Shown here: positions 35,700 to 44,130 of the stretch, one piece after another
How positions within the stretch are numbered: the stretch's first letter is position 1
Layout: each line of letters begins with the position of its first letter
From: an uncultured Paracoccaceae bacterium
GTDB lineage: Bacteria > Pseudomonadota > Alphaproteobacteria > Rhodobacterales > Rhodobacteraceae
Length of the DNA stretch: 64,000 nt
Reading direction: 5' to 3'
Assembly (NCBI GenBank): GCA_947499725.1
Contig: CANMPK010000006.1
Span: forward strand, 40,590-104,589
Translations under genes and position numbers: made by a program
The notes under the pieces: model-generated
What the model was told of the DNA's origin: nothing
Seen by the model: the letters and a program-made list of their open reading frames with translations, nothing else
Databases searched by the model: none

Positions 35700-36464
35700 T
35701 TACCTCAATACCGATCCGCCATCGACCGACAGGGTTTGTGCGGTGATGTACTCTGATTGATCGGACGCTAGGAAAACAGCCACACGTGCCACATCTGCCG
35801 GCGCGCCCATGTACCCCAAAGGCACGGCTTCACCGACTTCGATTTTCTTCTGCCCAATCGGCTTGCCTTCGAATTTGGCAAACAGGGCATCCACATCTTT
35901 CCACATCGGGGTGTCGATCACGCCCGGAGAAATCGCATTTACGCGCACCTTATGCGGTGCCAGCGCTAATGCGGCAGATTGGGTATAGCTAATCACAGCG
36001 GCCTTCGTGGCGCAGTAATGCGCAACAAGCGCCTCGCCACGATGCCCGGCTTGGGAGGCCAAGTTGATCAATGATCCAGGCTTGCCCGCTGCAACCAACG
36101 CCTGCGCACATCCCTGCATCACTGCATAGAAAGATCGAACATTCAGGCCAAACAGGCGGTCGTACTGATCTAGATCAGCCTCCAGCACAGAGCCCATGTC
36201 GAATATGGCGGCGTTGTTAAACAAAACGTCTGGTGTCTCTTCTGCGATCCAAGTCTGCATGTCCTGCAGCCCGTCCGCGGTTAGTAGATTAATAGAACGG
36301 TAAGTGCTGTCGCAGCTGCCTACAAAACTGTCGCCCAAATCCGTCGTCAGCACACGCGCGCCAAGGGCGGCGAAATGCTCGGCGGCGGCGGCGCCGATGC
36401 CACCATTGGCACCGGTCACCAGGCACGTTTTGCCCGCCAGATTTGTAGGAGCTGCGTCCAACAT
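35700..36464 (-). CDS. smoS: SDR polyol dehydrogenase (SmoS-like sorbitol dehydrogenase)
   Basis: 254-residue short-chain dehydrogenase. It shows LVTGANGGIGAAAAEHFAALGA, an NNAAIFDMGS strand and the catalytic YCATKAAV. The stretch ALFAKFEGKPIGQKK followed by VGEAVPLG strongly recalls the Rhodobacter sorbitol dehydrogenase SmoS, as does QTLSVDGG near the end. It probably oxidises D-sorbitol to fructose, or another hexitol. The ORF track begins at 36542; the ATG at 36464 overlaps the smoG stop by one base (TAATG) and fits the family start. The context of an SmoEFGK-type importer and mannitol dehydrogenase supports the role. Confidence 0.85.
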   Translation of the reverse strand: MLDAAPTNLAGKTCLVTGANGGIGAAAAEHFAALGARVLTTDLGDSFVGSCDSTYRSINLLTADGLQDMQTWIAEETPDVLFNNAAIFDMGSVLEADLDQYDRLFGLNVRSFYAVMQGCAQALVAAGKPGSLINLASQAGHRGEALVAHYCATKAAVISYTQSAALALAPHKVRVNAISPGVIDTPMWKDVDALFAKFEGKPIGQKKIEVGEAVPLGYMGAPADVARVAVFLASDQSEYITAQTLSVDGGSVLR

Positions 36465-37294
36465 TACTTCACCGCACCGAAGGTTAGACCTTGTACCAGC
36501 TGCTTTTGCGCCAGCCAGCCGAAGATCACGATAGGTGCACATGCCAGCGTGGAAACCGCAGACACTTTCGCCCAGAACAAGCCCTCAGGTGCTTGGAAGG
36601 AAGCAACGAAAGCGGTCAAAGTGCTCGCTTCTGTTGTTGTCAGAACGATAGACCAGAAGGCTTCGTTCCAGCACAGGATGATCGACAGCAATGCTGTGGA
36701 TGCGATCCCGCCCCAAGCCAGTGGCATAACCACCTGACGGATCTCGTTGAAGGTGGATGTACCGTCCATCCGGGAAGCTTCCAAAATCTCTTTCGGAATT
36801 TCGCGGAAGTAGTTGAACAGGATCAACATCACGATCGGCAGGTTCATCATCGCATAGATGATCACCAGAGCCAGTTTCGAGTCCAGCATCCCCAGTTTCT
36901 GGCTGATCAAGTAGATCGGCATCAGAACGCCCACAGCTGGCAACATCTTCGTGGACAGCATCCACATCAGAATGTCTTTGGTCCAGCGGCCTGTGTTAAA
37001 GGCCATAGAGTAAGCAGAAGGGATCGCAATCAGCAGCGCCAGTCCGGTGCCGCCAAAGGCTGTGATGATCGAGTTCAATGCGAACTTGCTGTAGTTGGTA
37101 CGCTCTTGGATCTCCGTGTAGTTCTCCAATGTTGGTTCAAAGAACAACAGCGGAGGGATCGCAATCGCCTGGTTTTCTGTTTTGAAGCTGGTCAAAACCA
37201 TCCAGAAGATTGGGAAGAAGAACAAGATCGCGGCAATCCAACCAAAGGCAACTGCAACACGGTTGATAAGGTTTTGGCGTTGTTTATCAGTCAT
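36464..37294 (-). CDS. smoG: Polyol ABC transporter permease (MalG class)
   Basis: 276-residue CUT1 inner-membrane permease with six spans: an N-terminal helix (VAFGWIAAILFFFPIFWMVLTSF) and the EAA loop FREIPKEILEASRMDGTSTFNEIRQVVMPLAW before the last two spans, ending QKQLVQGLTFGAVK, the usual MalG-type C-terminus. It pairs with SmoF. It starts 5 bp after smoF and its stop overlaps the smoS start. Confidence 0.92.
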   Translation of the reverse strand: MTDKQRQNLINRVAVAFGWIAAILFFFPIFWMVLTSFKTENQAIAIPPLLFFEPTLENYTEIQERTNYSKFALNSIITAFGGTGLALLIAIPSAYSMAFNTGRWTKDILMWMLSTKMLPAVGVLMPIYLISQKLGMLDSKLALVIIYAMMNLPIVMLILFNYFREIPKEILEASRMDGTSTFNEIRQVVMPLAWGGIASTALLSIILCWNEAFWSIVLTTTEASTLTAFVASFQAPEGLFWAKVSAVSTLACAPIVIFGWLAQKQLVQGLTFGAVK

Positions 37295-37299
37295 AGCGC

Positions 37300-38160
37300 T
37301 TACACCGTCAGAGTTTTGCCAACAGCGCGGATCAAGAAGATCGCAACGATGTTCGCGAGGATGATTGCAAAGACACCACCGGCAGAAGCCACGCCTACGT
37401 CAAACGCTTGCTGCGATTGGATGTAGATCAGGTAGGTCAAGTTTGTGGATTGAACGCCAGGACCACCGCTTGTTGTCACAAAGATCTCTGCGAAAATCGC
37501 CAGGTGGAAAATCATCTGGATCAAGATCACAATAGAAATCGGACGCGCCAAGTGTGGCAGTGTGAGGTTGCGGAACTGAGACCAGAAGCCAGCGCCATCA
37601 AGCATGGCTGCTTCTTTCTGTTCTTGGTCTTGGCTCTGCAAAGACGTCATGAAGATCAAGATTGCAAAAGGTGTCCACTGCCAGCTGACCATGATGATCA
37701 CCGAGAACAGCGGCATATCTTGCAGCCATTCGATTGGTGTCACGCCAATTGCATTGGCAAAGGCAGCGAAAAGGCCGTTGTTCGGATCCATCAGCATGTT
37801 CTTCCAAACCAACGCAGATACGGTTGGCATGATAAAGAATGGAGAGATCAGCATAACACGGGCAATGCCGCGGCCTCTGAAAGGACGATCAATCAAGATC
37901 GATACGGTTAGACCAAGTACAACTGTAATGATCAGAACAGATCCAACCAGAATTAGAGTGTTTACCAAGGCCGGGCCAAAGGCCGGGTCTGTAGCAAAGA
38001 AGCTATAGTTGTCCCAACCGACAAAACCTGTGCGCTCAGGGTAGAGCAGGTTGTAACGGATGGTGGAGAAGTAAATGGTCAGGCTCAGCGGAACAATCAT
38101 CCAAATAAACAATAGAATAATTGAAGGTGCCTGAAGCCATCGGGCAAGCGTCGGGTTCAT
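37300..38160 (-). CDS. smoF: Polyol ABC transporter permease (MalF class)
   Basis: 286-residue permease. LFIWMIVPLSLTIYFSTIRYNLL forms the first span, followed by a periplasmic loop, PFRGRGIARVMLISPFFIMPTVSALVWKNM, and an EAA loop (DQEQKEAAMLDGAGFWSQFRNLTLPHLARP). It forms the channel with SmoG. It is separated from smoE by a 110-bp gap containing a stable hairpin. Confidence 0.92.
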   Translation of the reverse strand: MNPTLARWLQAPSIILLFIWMIVPLSLTIYFSTIRYNLLYPERTGFVGWDNYSFFATDPAFGPALVNTLILVGSVLIITVVLGLTVSILIDRPFRGRGIARVMLISPFFIMPTVSALVWKNMLMDPNNGLFAAFANAIGVTPIEWLQDMPLFSVIIMVSWQWTPFAILIFMTSLQSQDQEQKEAAMLDGAGFWSQFRNLTLPHLARPISIVILIQMIFHLAIFAEIFVTTSGGPGVQSTNLTYLIYIQSQQAFDVGVASAGGVFAIILANIVAIFLIRAVGKTLTV

Positions 38161-38194
38161 CGCCGGTTCCTGATTTTAGAGTGGGGTAAAGGTC

Positions 38195-38223
38195 TCTGGG
38201 GCAGCGGCAATGGCCGCCCCAGA
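38195..38223 (-). promoter_or_regulatory. smoE-smoF intercistronic hairpin
   Basis: TCTGGG (38195-38200) pairs with CCCAGA (38218-38223), and GCGGC (38204-38208) with GCCGC (38213-38217) around an AATG loop, with a 3-nt bulge. There is no T-run. Such hairpins downstream of binding-protein genes commonly stabilise the upstream mRNA and keep SBP expression above that of the permeases. Confidence 0.6.
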
Positions 38224-38238
38224 GTATGAAAGAAAATC

Positions 38239-38260
38239 TTAGATCTTAGTTAGATCTTAG
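38239..38260. repeat. Tandem 11-bp repeat TTAGATCTTAG x2
   Basis: Two exact, adjacent copies of TTAGATCTTAG (38239-38249, 38250-38260) lie just after the smoE stop on the minus strand. Each contains the palindrome AGATCT. Function unknown; possibly replication slippage or part of the processing region with the neighbouring hairpin. Confidence 0.85.
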
Positions 38261-38270
38261 AATTTTCGAC

Positions 38271-39557
38271 TTAGTAGTAGCCCGCTTTCTTCATCTCGCG
38301 GTCAGCAGCTGTTTGAGCATTCTCAAGAGCTTCTTCTACAGAGATGTCGCCAGCCAGAGCAGCAGTCATTTGCTGACCTACAGCTGTACCGATCGCCTGG
38401 AACTCAGGGATCGCAGCGAACTGAACACCTACGTAAGGAGATGGGTTCTGCGTAGAGTTGGATGGGTCCGCGGACATGATCGCCGCCAGTTCTGCGTCAG
38501 CAAAGCCTGCTGCAGCCTGGAAGTTCGCATTGTCGTATGTGGACTGACGTGTACCTGTCGGAACAGCGCCCCAACCATTGGTTTCAGCAACCAGCTCGAT
38601 GTACTCTTTAGATGTAGCCCATTCGATGAACTTCTGAGCGTCTTCAGCTTGGTTTGTACCCGCTGGGATCGCCAGAGACCACGCCCACAACCAGTTCGCG
38701 CCACGTGTTGTGATCGCTTGTGGTGCTTGTGCGTATGCCATGTTCTCGTTGGTCAAGAAGGATGCCGCGATAGTCGCGTCGATCCACATGCCACATTTGC
38801 CTTCGTTCATCAGCGCGAGGATCTCGTTGAAAGAGTTCGCGGAAGAACCTGGAGGGCCGTAGTTGTTCAGCAGGTCAACATAGAAGTTAACTGCGTGGTT
38901 CCAAGCTGGGCTATCCAGTGCTGGTGTCCAGTCTTCGTTAAACCACTGCGCGCCGAAAGAGTTTGCCATAGTGGACAGGAACGCCATGTTGTCGCCCCAG
39001 CCTGGCTTACCGCGCAGACAGATGCCGTATTGGCCAGCGTCTTTGTCGGTCATCGCTGCAGCTGCGTCAGCAATGTAACCCCAAGATGGGTTATCAGGCA
39101 TTTCCATGCCAGCCGCATCCATCAGGTCCTTACGGTACATGATCATTGAAGATTCACCGTAGAATGGAGCTGCATAGAGGTTGCCGTCATGGGACAGACC
39201 GCCGCGCATTGCTGGCAGAATGTCATCAACGTCATAGTCTGCACCGAATTCCAGTGCTTCCAACCAGCCGCGCTCACCCCAGATTGGAGCTTCGTACATA
39301 CCGATTGTCATGATGTCGAACTGACCACCTTTAGTGGTGATGTCAGTTGTGACGCGGGAACGCAGTGTACCCTCGTCCAGTGTAACCCAGTTTACAGTGA
39401 TACCTGGATTTGCTTCTTCAAAAGCTGGTGTAAGCTTCTGCATTTCGATCATGTGACCGTTGTTAACAGTCGCGATCGTCAATTCGCCTGCGGATGCTGC
39501 CAGCGCACCGGACAAGCCGAGCGCCACACCCATTGCGGTTGTGCAAAGTGCTTTCAT
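38271..39557 (-). CDS. smoE: Polyol ABC transporter periplasmic binding protein
   Basis: 428-residue SBP_bac_1 (CUT1) binding protein. A Sec signal peptide is clear (MKALCTTAMGVALGLSGALAASAGE). The mature part begins LTIATVNNGHMIEMQKL and has APFYGESSMIMYRKDLMDAAG, ANSFNEILALMNEGKCGMW and a WLWAWSLAIPAG segment near the binding cleft. Length and layout match SmoE/MtlE sorbitol/mannitol-binding proteins. It is the first gene of the minus-strand operon; its start is preceded by TGGGAGGAAAAT. Substrate identity is inferred from the downstream MtlK and SmoS enzymes. Confidence 0.9.
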   Translation of the reverse strand: MKALCTTAMGVALGLSGALAASAGELTIATVNNGHMIEMQKLTPAFEEANPGITVNWVTLDEGTLRSRVTTDITTKGGQFDIMTIGMYEAPIWGERGWLEALEFGADYDVDDILPAMRGGLSHDGNLYAAPFYGESSMIMYRKDLMDAAGMEMPDNPSWGYIADAAAAMTDKDAGQYGICLRGKPGWGDNMAFLSTMANSFGAQWFNEDWTPALDSPAWNHAVNFYVDLLNNYGPPGSSANSFNEILALMNEGKCGMWIDATIAASFLTNENMAYAQAPQAITTRGANWLWAWSLAIPAGTNQAEDAQKFIEWATSKEYIELVAETNGWGAVPTGTRQSTYDNANFQAAAGFADAELAAIMSADPSNSTQNPSPYVGVQFAAIPEFQAIGTAVGQQMTAALAGDISVEEALENAQTAADREMKKAGYY

Positions 39558-39634
39558 ATTTTCCTCCCAGTTAGAGCATTAATCAAAATGCATTCCCTAT
39601 GATGGTCTCCCAACTCGACCTTAGGCCAATACCA

Positions 39635-39691
39635 AATTTGCAATCAATGGTACAAAACTGACGTAATTTGCGGGAATTCCCGAAAAATTTG
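39635..39691. promoter_or_regulatory. Phased AATTTG repeats upstream of smoE, candidate AraC sites
   Basis: AATTTG occurs at 39635, 39665 and 39686, spaced 30 and 21 bp (about 3 and 2 helical turns). Two copies share a longer context: AAATTTGCAATCAATGGTACA (39634-39654) resembles AAATTTGTAAAAAAAGTACA (39685-39704). The palindrome CGGGAATTCCCG lies between them (39671-39682). Direct, helically phased half-sites 80-135 bp upstream of the start fit AraC-type activation. The remainder of 39558-39932 is AT-rich promoter DNA without a gene. Confidence 0.4.
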
Positions 39692-39932
39692 TAAAAAAAG
39701 TACAGCGCGCAAGTGTCGCACCCCTAAAAAGTATAAGAACTTTAATGGGTAACAATCAGACACAGTGTTTACAGATTCGGTTATAAAATTTCTTCGATTT
39801 GTTTCGAATTCTTCAAATATCTACCTGATTTTCACGGATTTTCCGGTGCCTCGGAACCAATCAGTGCCCAAAATTTGCCTCAATTGATGCGAATCCCCTA
39901 ACTGAACCTCGGGGCACAATTGAGGATTCGTT

Positions 39933-40550
39933 ATGAGTTACGACAGCGATTCTGGTCAGAGCAAAACCACACACAAAGGTCTTGGTCTCGACAGCGAAAC
40001 AATGCGACTGATCCACGAGGTCATGCAGCAAGACCATATAGAGCCCCCACAACCAGCGGGCCGTTTGCGCGCCAGCGCCCTGTCATCTCTGGATTTGCCA
40101 GACGAAGAAGATACCTCTTCAAAGACAACCCCTCGCTTGCCGTTTGACATGTCAAAACTCTTCACGCCACGCCGTTTGGCGATTGCTGTCATTCTTATAG
40201 CTGTCTGGATGCAGCCTTGGTTCATTCCAACAGTGCTATTGTGTCTGGCTGCTTTGGTCGGTGTGACACTGCTGATTTTTGGCCGCGAACGCTGCGGCAA
40301 TGTCAGCGCTCGCCTTTGGTCTTTCTATGCCAATCGCAATCCAGACAAGGCTGAACGTATTCGTAAACGGGTTGATGCCCGCCGTGCGCGTTTTCAGCGT
40401 CGTCTTGATAAGCTGGCATTCCTGTCGGGTCCGAAGCCTCATGCGCAGCAGTGGAAGGCCGAAGAAAGCGAAGCCGCAGCCGAACGCGCCTATGCGCGTC
40501 GCATGCGCGCGATCCATAAAGATGCCCGTCACAATCCTTACGCAAGTTAG
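39933..40550 (+). CDS. Hypothetical membrane protein upstream of secE
   Basis: 205-residue protein of unknown function. The N-terminal about 80 residues are polar (LGLDSETMRLIHEVMQQDHIE), one strongly hydrophobic region lies at about 85-120 (RRLAIAVILIAVWMQPWFIPTVLLCLAALVGVTLLIFG), probably two closely spaced helices, and the C-terminal tail is very basic and helical (RIRKRVDARRARFQRRLDKLAF, then an acidic/basic AEESEAAAERAYARRMRAIHK). The tail could bind nucleic acid or membrane phosphates. It lies 76 bp upstream of secE in the same direction. I do not recognise a named family. Confidence 0.75.
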   Translation: MSYDSDSGQSKTTHKGLGLDSETMRLIHEVMQQDHIEPPQPAGRLRASALSSLDLPDEEDTSSKTTPRLPFDMSKLFTPRRLAIAVILIAVWMQPWFIPTVLLCLAALVGVTLLIFGRERCGNVSARLWSFYANRNPDKAERIRKRVDARRARFQRRLDKLAFLSGPKPHAQQWKAEESEAAAERAYARRMRAIHKDARHNPYAS

Positions 40551-40626
40551 GAAGCCGCAAACCTGTACTTGAATTTCATGGTGCAGAGGCGTATGTGGGC
40601 CACTGATTAATCAAAGAAGATGTATC

Positions 40627-40821
40627 ATGGCCCGCACGAACCCAGCTCAGTTTATCCAGCAGACCCGCGCCGAGATCGCCAAAGTTGTTTGGCCGACCCG
40701 TCGCGAAGTGATCCTGACAACAGTCATGGTCTTTATCATGGCAGCGCTCACCGCAGCGTTCTTTGCGCTTGTTGATCTGGGCATTCGCAGTGGTCTAGAG
40801 GCCGTTCTGAACGCCTTCTAA
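40627..40821 (+). CDS. secE: Preprotein translocase subunit SecE
   Basis: 64-residue short-form SecE of the SecYEG protein-conducting channel. The motif FIQQTRAEIAKVVWPTRREVILTTVMVFIMA combines the amphipathic surface helix with the single membrane span, as expected; family members of this type are 60-70 residues. It precedes nusG, the usual order. No tRNA-Trp gene was found in front of it, although one is often there in related genomes. Confidence 0.95.
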   Translation: MARTNPAQFIQQTRAEIAKVVWPTRREVILTTVMVFIMAALTAAFFALVDLGIRSGLEAVLNAF

Positions 40822-40895
40822 GGCTCAGCGTCCTTCTGACAAAGCGCTTGATATCGACCGTTTTCATCTTTAGGTCACTCAGTACTCTTGTATCT

Positions 40896-40929
40896 GGCGC
40901 GCGGCGATTCGACTTGCGCGCCGATTTTT
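40896..40929 (+). terminator. Possible terminator/attenuator between secE and nusG
   Basis: GGCGCGC (40896-40902) and GCGCGCC (40916-40922) pair perfectly with a 13-nt loop, followed by GATTTTTG. It lies about 80 bp upstream of nusG and could attenuate read-through from secE. NusG itself affects pausing, so feedback is conceivable but not shown. Confidence 0.6.
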
Positions 40930-41007
40930 GTTGTAAGAGCGGGCAAAACGCCCAAATAAATTAAGATTTCTCGGCCTAGCGCCGAATGCACGGGAAAGAA
41001 CGGACAT

Positions 41008-41541
41008 ATGGCAAAGCGTTGGTACTCGGTAAGCGTTCTCTCAAACTTCGAGAAGAAAATCGCTGAACAGATCCGCCAGTCCGCTGAAGAAAGCGGCTTG
41101 GATGACCAGATCGAAGAAGTACTGGTTCCAACCGAAGAGGTGATCGAAGTACGCCGCGGTAAGAAAGTGACTGCAGAGCGTCGCTTCATGCCGGGTTACG
41201 TTCTTGTGCGCATGGAAATGAGCGACCAAGGCTATCACCTGATCAGCTCTATCAACCGCGTCACAGGTTTCTTGGGCCCGCAAGGTCGCCCAATGCCAAT
41301 GCGCGATGCTGAAGTTCAGGCGATCCTGGGCCGTGTTGCAGAAGGCGAAGAAGCACCAAAGCTGATGATCTCCTTCGAGATCGGCGAAAAGGTTCAGGTC
41401 AACGAAGGCCCGTTCGAAGGTTTCGACGGTTCCGTCGAAGAAGTCGACGACGAGAACCAGCGCTTGAAAGTAACCGTATCCATCTTTGGCCGCGAAACAC
41501 CGGTCGAACTGGAATTCGGTCAGGTGAACAAGCAAGCCTAA
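41008..41541 (+). CDS. nusG: Transcription termination/antitermination factor NusG
   Basis: 177-residue NusG. The NGN domain ([55 protein letters not shown]) binds RNA polymerase. The C-terminal KOW domain ([48 protein letters not shown]) contacts Rho or ribosomal S10. Normal length, ending in the canonical manner. The start follows AACGGACAT. A strong terminator comes 28 bp downstream, separating it from the barrel-protein gene. Confidence 0.96.
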   Translation: MAKRWYSVSVLSNFEKKIAEQIRQSAEESGLDDQIEEVLVPTEEVIEVRRGKKVTAERRFMPGYVLVRMEMSDQGYHLISSINRVTGFLGPQGRPMPMRDAEVQAILGRVAEGEEAPKLMISFEIGEKVQVNEGPFEGFDGSVEEVDDENQRLKVTVSIFGRETPVELEFGQVNKQA

Positions 41542-41568
41542 GCGCTACGCTCCATCAGATTTCTAAAA

Positions 41569-41596
41569 CGCCCGAGCCGAGCGCTCGGGCGTTTTT
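41569..41596 (+). terminator. nusG terminator
   Basis: CGCCCGAGC (41569-41577) and GCTCGGGCG (41583-41591) pair perfectly around a CGAGC loop, followed by TTTTT. A textbook intrinsic terminator. Confidence 0.95.
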
Positions 41597-41651
41597 GTTT
41601 GCGCAGGCCACATGATCCCCATAAAACAAGCCAATACTGGGGATATACATC

Positions 41652-42554
41652 ATGAAATACACTGCACCTGTTGCGGGGCTTTTGGCCTTGGCGGCTTTGC
41701 CCGTGGTCGCGCAAGGCACCACTTACGAACTCGATCTCAGCACCAGCTACGACTGGCGCGGTGGGGCGGACCTCAACGGGTCAGGCCCGCCTCAAGAGAT
41801 CGAAGACTTCGCGCTGGGCCAAATCGGCCTCAGCGTGGCGACCCCTTTGCAAAATGGCCTGCTGCTGCAAACCAGCGCGCGCTACGATCAAAGCTTCGCA
41901 GAGACTGAACTGTTTGGCTTCATCCCAAGCGATGATACCTACGCCTATGGGCTAGAGGCCAATCTGCAACTGGGCCAATCCACCGACACGCGCTATTTCG
42001 GCAGCTACGCCAGCTTTGGCGAAGTCGGGTTCAATCCAGACGACACCGATCAAAACACGCGTTTCTATAGTCTCGGCGCGCAAGCCGCTTGGGCGCAAGA
42101 AGACTGGGTGATTGGCGGCACAGTGGGCCTTCTGCAAAGCCGCGCAGACAATCCTGAATCCATCGACAATGCTGTACTGCTTGGCCTGAACGGCGCCTAC
42201 TATTTCAACGACGGTGACACGCGTGTTTCTGCGTCTCTGGGCTGGATGAATGGCGACCAAGACACAGACTCCGGCAGCGGCCCCGATCCGGTCACTATCT
42301 GGTCTGCTGGTTTTGAAATTCAGCACACGCTCGCCACCCGCTCTAGCCACGCCATCGCATTATATACCGGCGTGGATTGGCTCGAAGTGCGCGAGGGCTC
42401 CTCTGGGGGCTCAACAGAAGTCGTAAACGACACGATCTTCACCGCTGGTCTGCGCATGCGCTTTGGCGCTGGGCATCAAGCCCAAGCACGTACCAATACG
42501 CCACCACTGCCAGACATGCTGCGCGCGATCGGCGCGGTCGTTGCGGTGGATTGA
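41652..42554 (+). CDS. Putative outer-membrane beta-barrel (porin-like) protein
   Basis: 300-residue secreted protein: signal peptide MKYTAPVAGLLALAALPVVAQG, then alternating amphipathic strands rich in aromatic residues (TTYELDLSTSYDWRGGADL, LLLQTSARYDQSFAETELFGFI, TRVSASLGWMNGD, TIFTAGLRMRFGAGH), as in barrel proteins. Unusually, a short tail (PPLPDMLRAIGAVVAVD) follows the last strand, so the C-terminal aromatic BAM signal is not at the very end. I do not recognise a specific family. It sits between nusG and rplK with its own promoter space, after a strong terminator, and is probably an independent gene. Confidence 0.72.
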   Translation: MKYTAPVAGLLALAALPVVAQGTTYELDLSTSYDWRGGADLNGSGPPQEIEDFALGQIGLSVATPLQNGLLLQTSARYDQSFAETELFGFIPSDDTYAYGLEANLQLGQSTDTRYFGSYASFGEVGFNPDDTDQNTRFYSLGAQAAWAQEDWVIGGTVGLLQSRADNPESIDNAVLLGLNGAYYFNDGDTRVSASLGWMNGDQDTDSGSGPDPVTIWSAGFEIQHTLATRSSHAIALYTGVDWLEVREGSSGGSTEVVNDTIFTAGLRMRFGAGHQAQARTNTPPLPDMLRAIGAVVAVD

Positions 42555-42621
42555 TCCGAGAATCCGCGTATTTCCATAGGTTTTCGGCAAAAACGCCGCC
42601 TAACCCCCTTGCCAAGACCAT

Positions 42622-42696
42622 GGGCGCGATGTACTTCGCGCCCTTATCGTCTTAGGGCGAGAGTCTCTCGTGGGAGAATCACAGATCGCGATCTGT
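42622..42696 (+). promoter_or_regulatory. Three consecutive hairpins upstream of rplK (rplKA leader)
   Basis: Perfect inverted repeats follow one another: GGGCGCGA (42622-42629) / TCGCGCCC (42636-42643); CGAGAG-T-CTCTCG (42658-42670); and the 16-bp palindrome ACAGATCGCGATCTGT (42681-42696). The first may end the barrel-gene transcript (TTATCGTCTT follows). The others lie in the 5' leader of rplK, where L1 autoregulation acts in other bacteria. Assigning L1 binding here is inference. Confidence 0.5.
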
Positions 42697-42759
42697 ACTT
42701 CGGACCACGCAACACAAACCGGACGAAACGCGTTTCGTCTATGTTGAAAGGAAAACCAA

Positions 42760-43212
42760 ATGGCTAAGAAGCTAGCTGGTACAATGAAGCTGCAGATCCC
42801 TGCGGGCGCAGCAAACCCATCCCCGCCAGTCGGCCCAGCACTGGGTCAGCGCGGCATCAACATCATGGAATTCTGTAAAGCGTTTAACGCGAAAACACAG
42901 GAACTGGAAAACGGCGCGCCGTGCCCAACCGTGATCACGTATTACCAAGACAAGTCCTTCACCATGGACATCAAGACGCCACCAGCGTCTTACTACCTGA
43001 AAAAAGCCGCTGGCCTGAAGCCAGTTGGTAAGCGTAACCGCCCTCGCGGTGCCGAAGCGCCAGGTCGTGAAGTTGTTGCATCCGTAACAGCGAAACAGGT
43101 TCGTGAAATCGCGGAAGCGAAAATGAAAGACCTGACAGCGAACGACGTTGAAGCAGCAATGCAAATCATCATGGGCTCCGCTCGTTCGATGGGTATCGAG
43201 GTGAAAGGTTAA
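42760..43212 (+). CDS. rplK: 50S ribosomal protein L11
   Basis: 150-residue L11, part of the GTPase-associated centre. It starts [44 protein letters not shown], carries the Pro-rich hinge and the C-terminal rRNA-binding domain ([44 protein letters not shown]). A strong GAAAGGAAAACCAA Shine-Dalgarno region precedes it; rplA follows after 3 bp. Confidence 0.98.
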   Translation: MAKKLAGTMKLQIPAGAANPSPPVGPALGQRGINIMEFCKAFNAKTQELENGAPCPTVITYYQDKSFTMDIKTPPASYYLKKAAGLKPVGKRNRPRGAEAPGREVVASVTAKQVREIAEAKMKDLTANDVEAAMQIIMGSARSMGIEVKG

Positions 43213-43215
43213 GTC

Positions 43216-43914
43216 ATGGCTAAACTAGGTAAACGCACCCTCGCGGCCCGCGAAGCATTCGCAGGCAAAGAAAACCTGACAGTTGAAGAAGCTGTTGCAC
43301 TGGTTAAAGGCAACGCAGGCGCGAAATTCGACGAGACTGTTGAAATCGCGGTTGTTCTTGGTGTTGACCCACGTCACGCAGACCAAATGGTTCGCGGCGT
43401 TGTTGGTCTGCCAAACGGCACTGGTAAATCTGTACGCGTTGCGGTTTTCGCACGCGGTCCAAAAGCAGAAGAAGCTCAAGCAGCTGGCGCAGACATCGTT
43501 GGCGCAGAAGACCTGATGGAAACCGTTCAAGGCGGCACCATCGACTTCGATCGCTGCATCGCGACTCCTGACATGATGCCAGTCGTTGGTCGTCTGGGTA
43601 AAGTTCTGGGCCCACGTAACCTGATGCCAAACCCAAAAGTTGGCACTGTAACAATGGACGTGAAAGCGGCCGTTGAAGCAGCAAAAGGCGGCGAAGTTCA
43701 GTTCAAAGCTGAAAAAGCTGGTGTTGTACACGCCGGTGTTGGCAAAGCATCCTTCGACGAAGGCAAGCTGGTTGAAAACGTTCGTGCATTCATGGACGCA
43801 ATTCAAAAAGCACGCCCATCCGGCGCAAAAGGTGCATACGTTAAGAAGGTATCTCTGAGCTCCACAATGGGCCCAGGCGTATCCATCAGCGTAGACAACG
43901 CAGCAGCTGAATAA
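43216..43914 (+). CDS. rplA: 50S ribosomal protein L1
   Basis: 232-residue L1, which forms the L1 stalk and represses its own operon in many bacteria. Typical blocks are [47 protein letters not shown] and a C-terminal [14 protein letters not shown]. It is coupled to rplK (3-bp gap). A terminator follows, so rplKA is transcriptionally separated from rplJL here, with a Hint-domain gene in between. Confidence 0.98.
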   Translation: MAKLGKRTLAAREAFAGKENLTVEEAVALVKGNAGAKFDETVEIAVVLGVDPRHADQMVRGVVGLPNGTGKSVRVAVFARGPKAEEAQAAGADIVGAEDLMETVQGGTIDFDRCIATPDMMPVVGRLGKVLGPRNLMPNPKVGTVTMDVKAAVEAAKGGEVQFKAEKAGVVHAGVGKASFDEGKLVENVRAFMDAIQKARPSGAKGAYVKKVSLSSTMGPGVSISVDNAAAE

Positions 43915-43935
43915 GCAAACTGCTTACGAATTTAG

Positions 43936-43965
43936 AAAGGCGCTTGCTGCGGCAGGCGCCTTTTT
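43936..43965 (+). terminator. rplKA terminator
   Basis: AAAGGCGC (43936-43943) pairs with GCGCCTTT (43956-43963), with an inner CTG-CGG-CAG stem-loop, followed by further Ts. Strong intrinsic terminator. Confidence 0.9.
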
Positions 43966-44130
43966 ACATTTAAGGGTCAAAGCGATCCTAAAGGGGGTAA
44001 GTTGACCCATTCGTGTAGATTTTTTCAAAGAATTCCCCTTTTTTAAACAAATTTCGACGTCACAATGTCCGCAAGCCATTGGTGTGCCTAAAACATGCCA
44101 CCCGATATTTGATGAGTATGAGGTGCAATT

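Noticed and set aside
39861-40052. 63-codon minus-strand ORF overlapping the hypothetical gene at 39933
   Set aside because: No ribosome-binding site or recognisable sequence; it overlaps a better plus-strand gene.
40551-40626. Possible tRNA-Trp upstream of secE, as in some relatives
   Set aside because: The 76 bp do not fold as a cloverleaf and lack the T-loop GTTCGA-type sequence.
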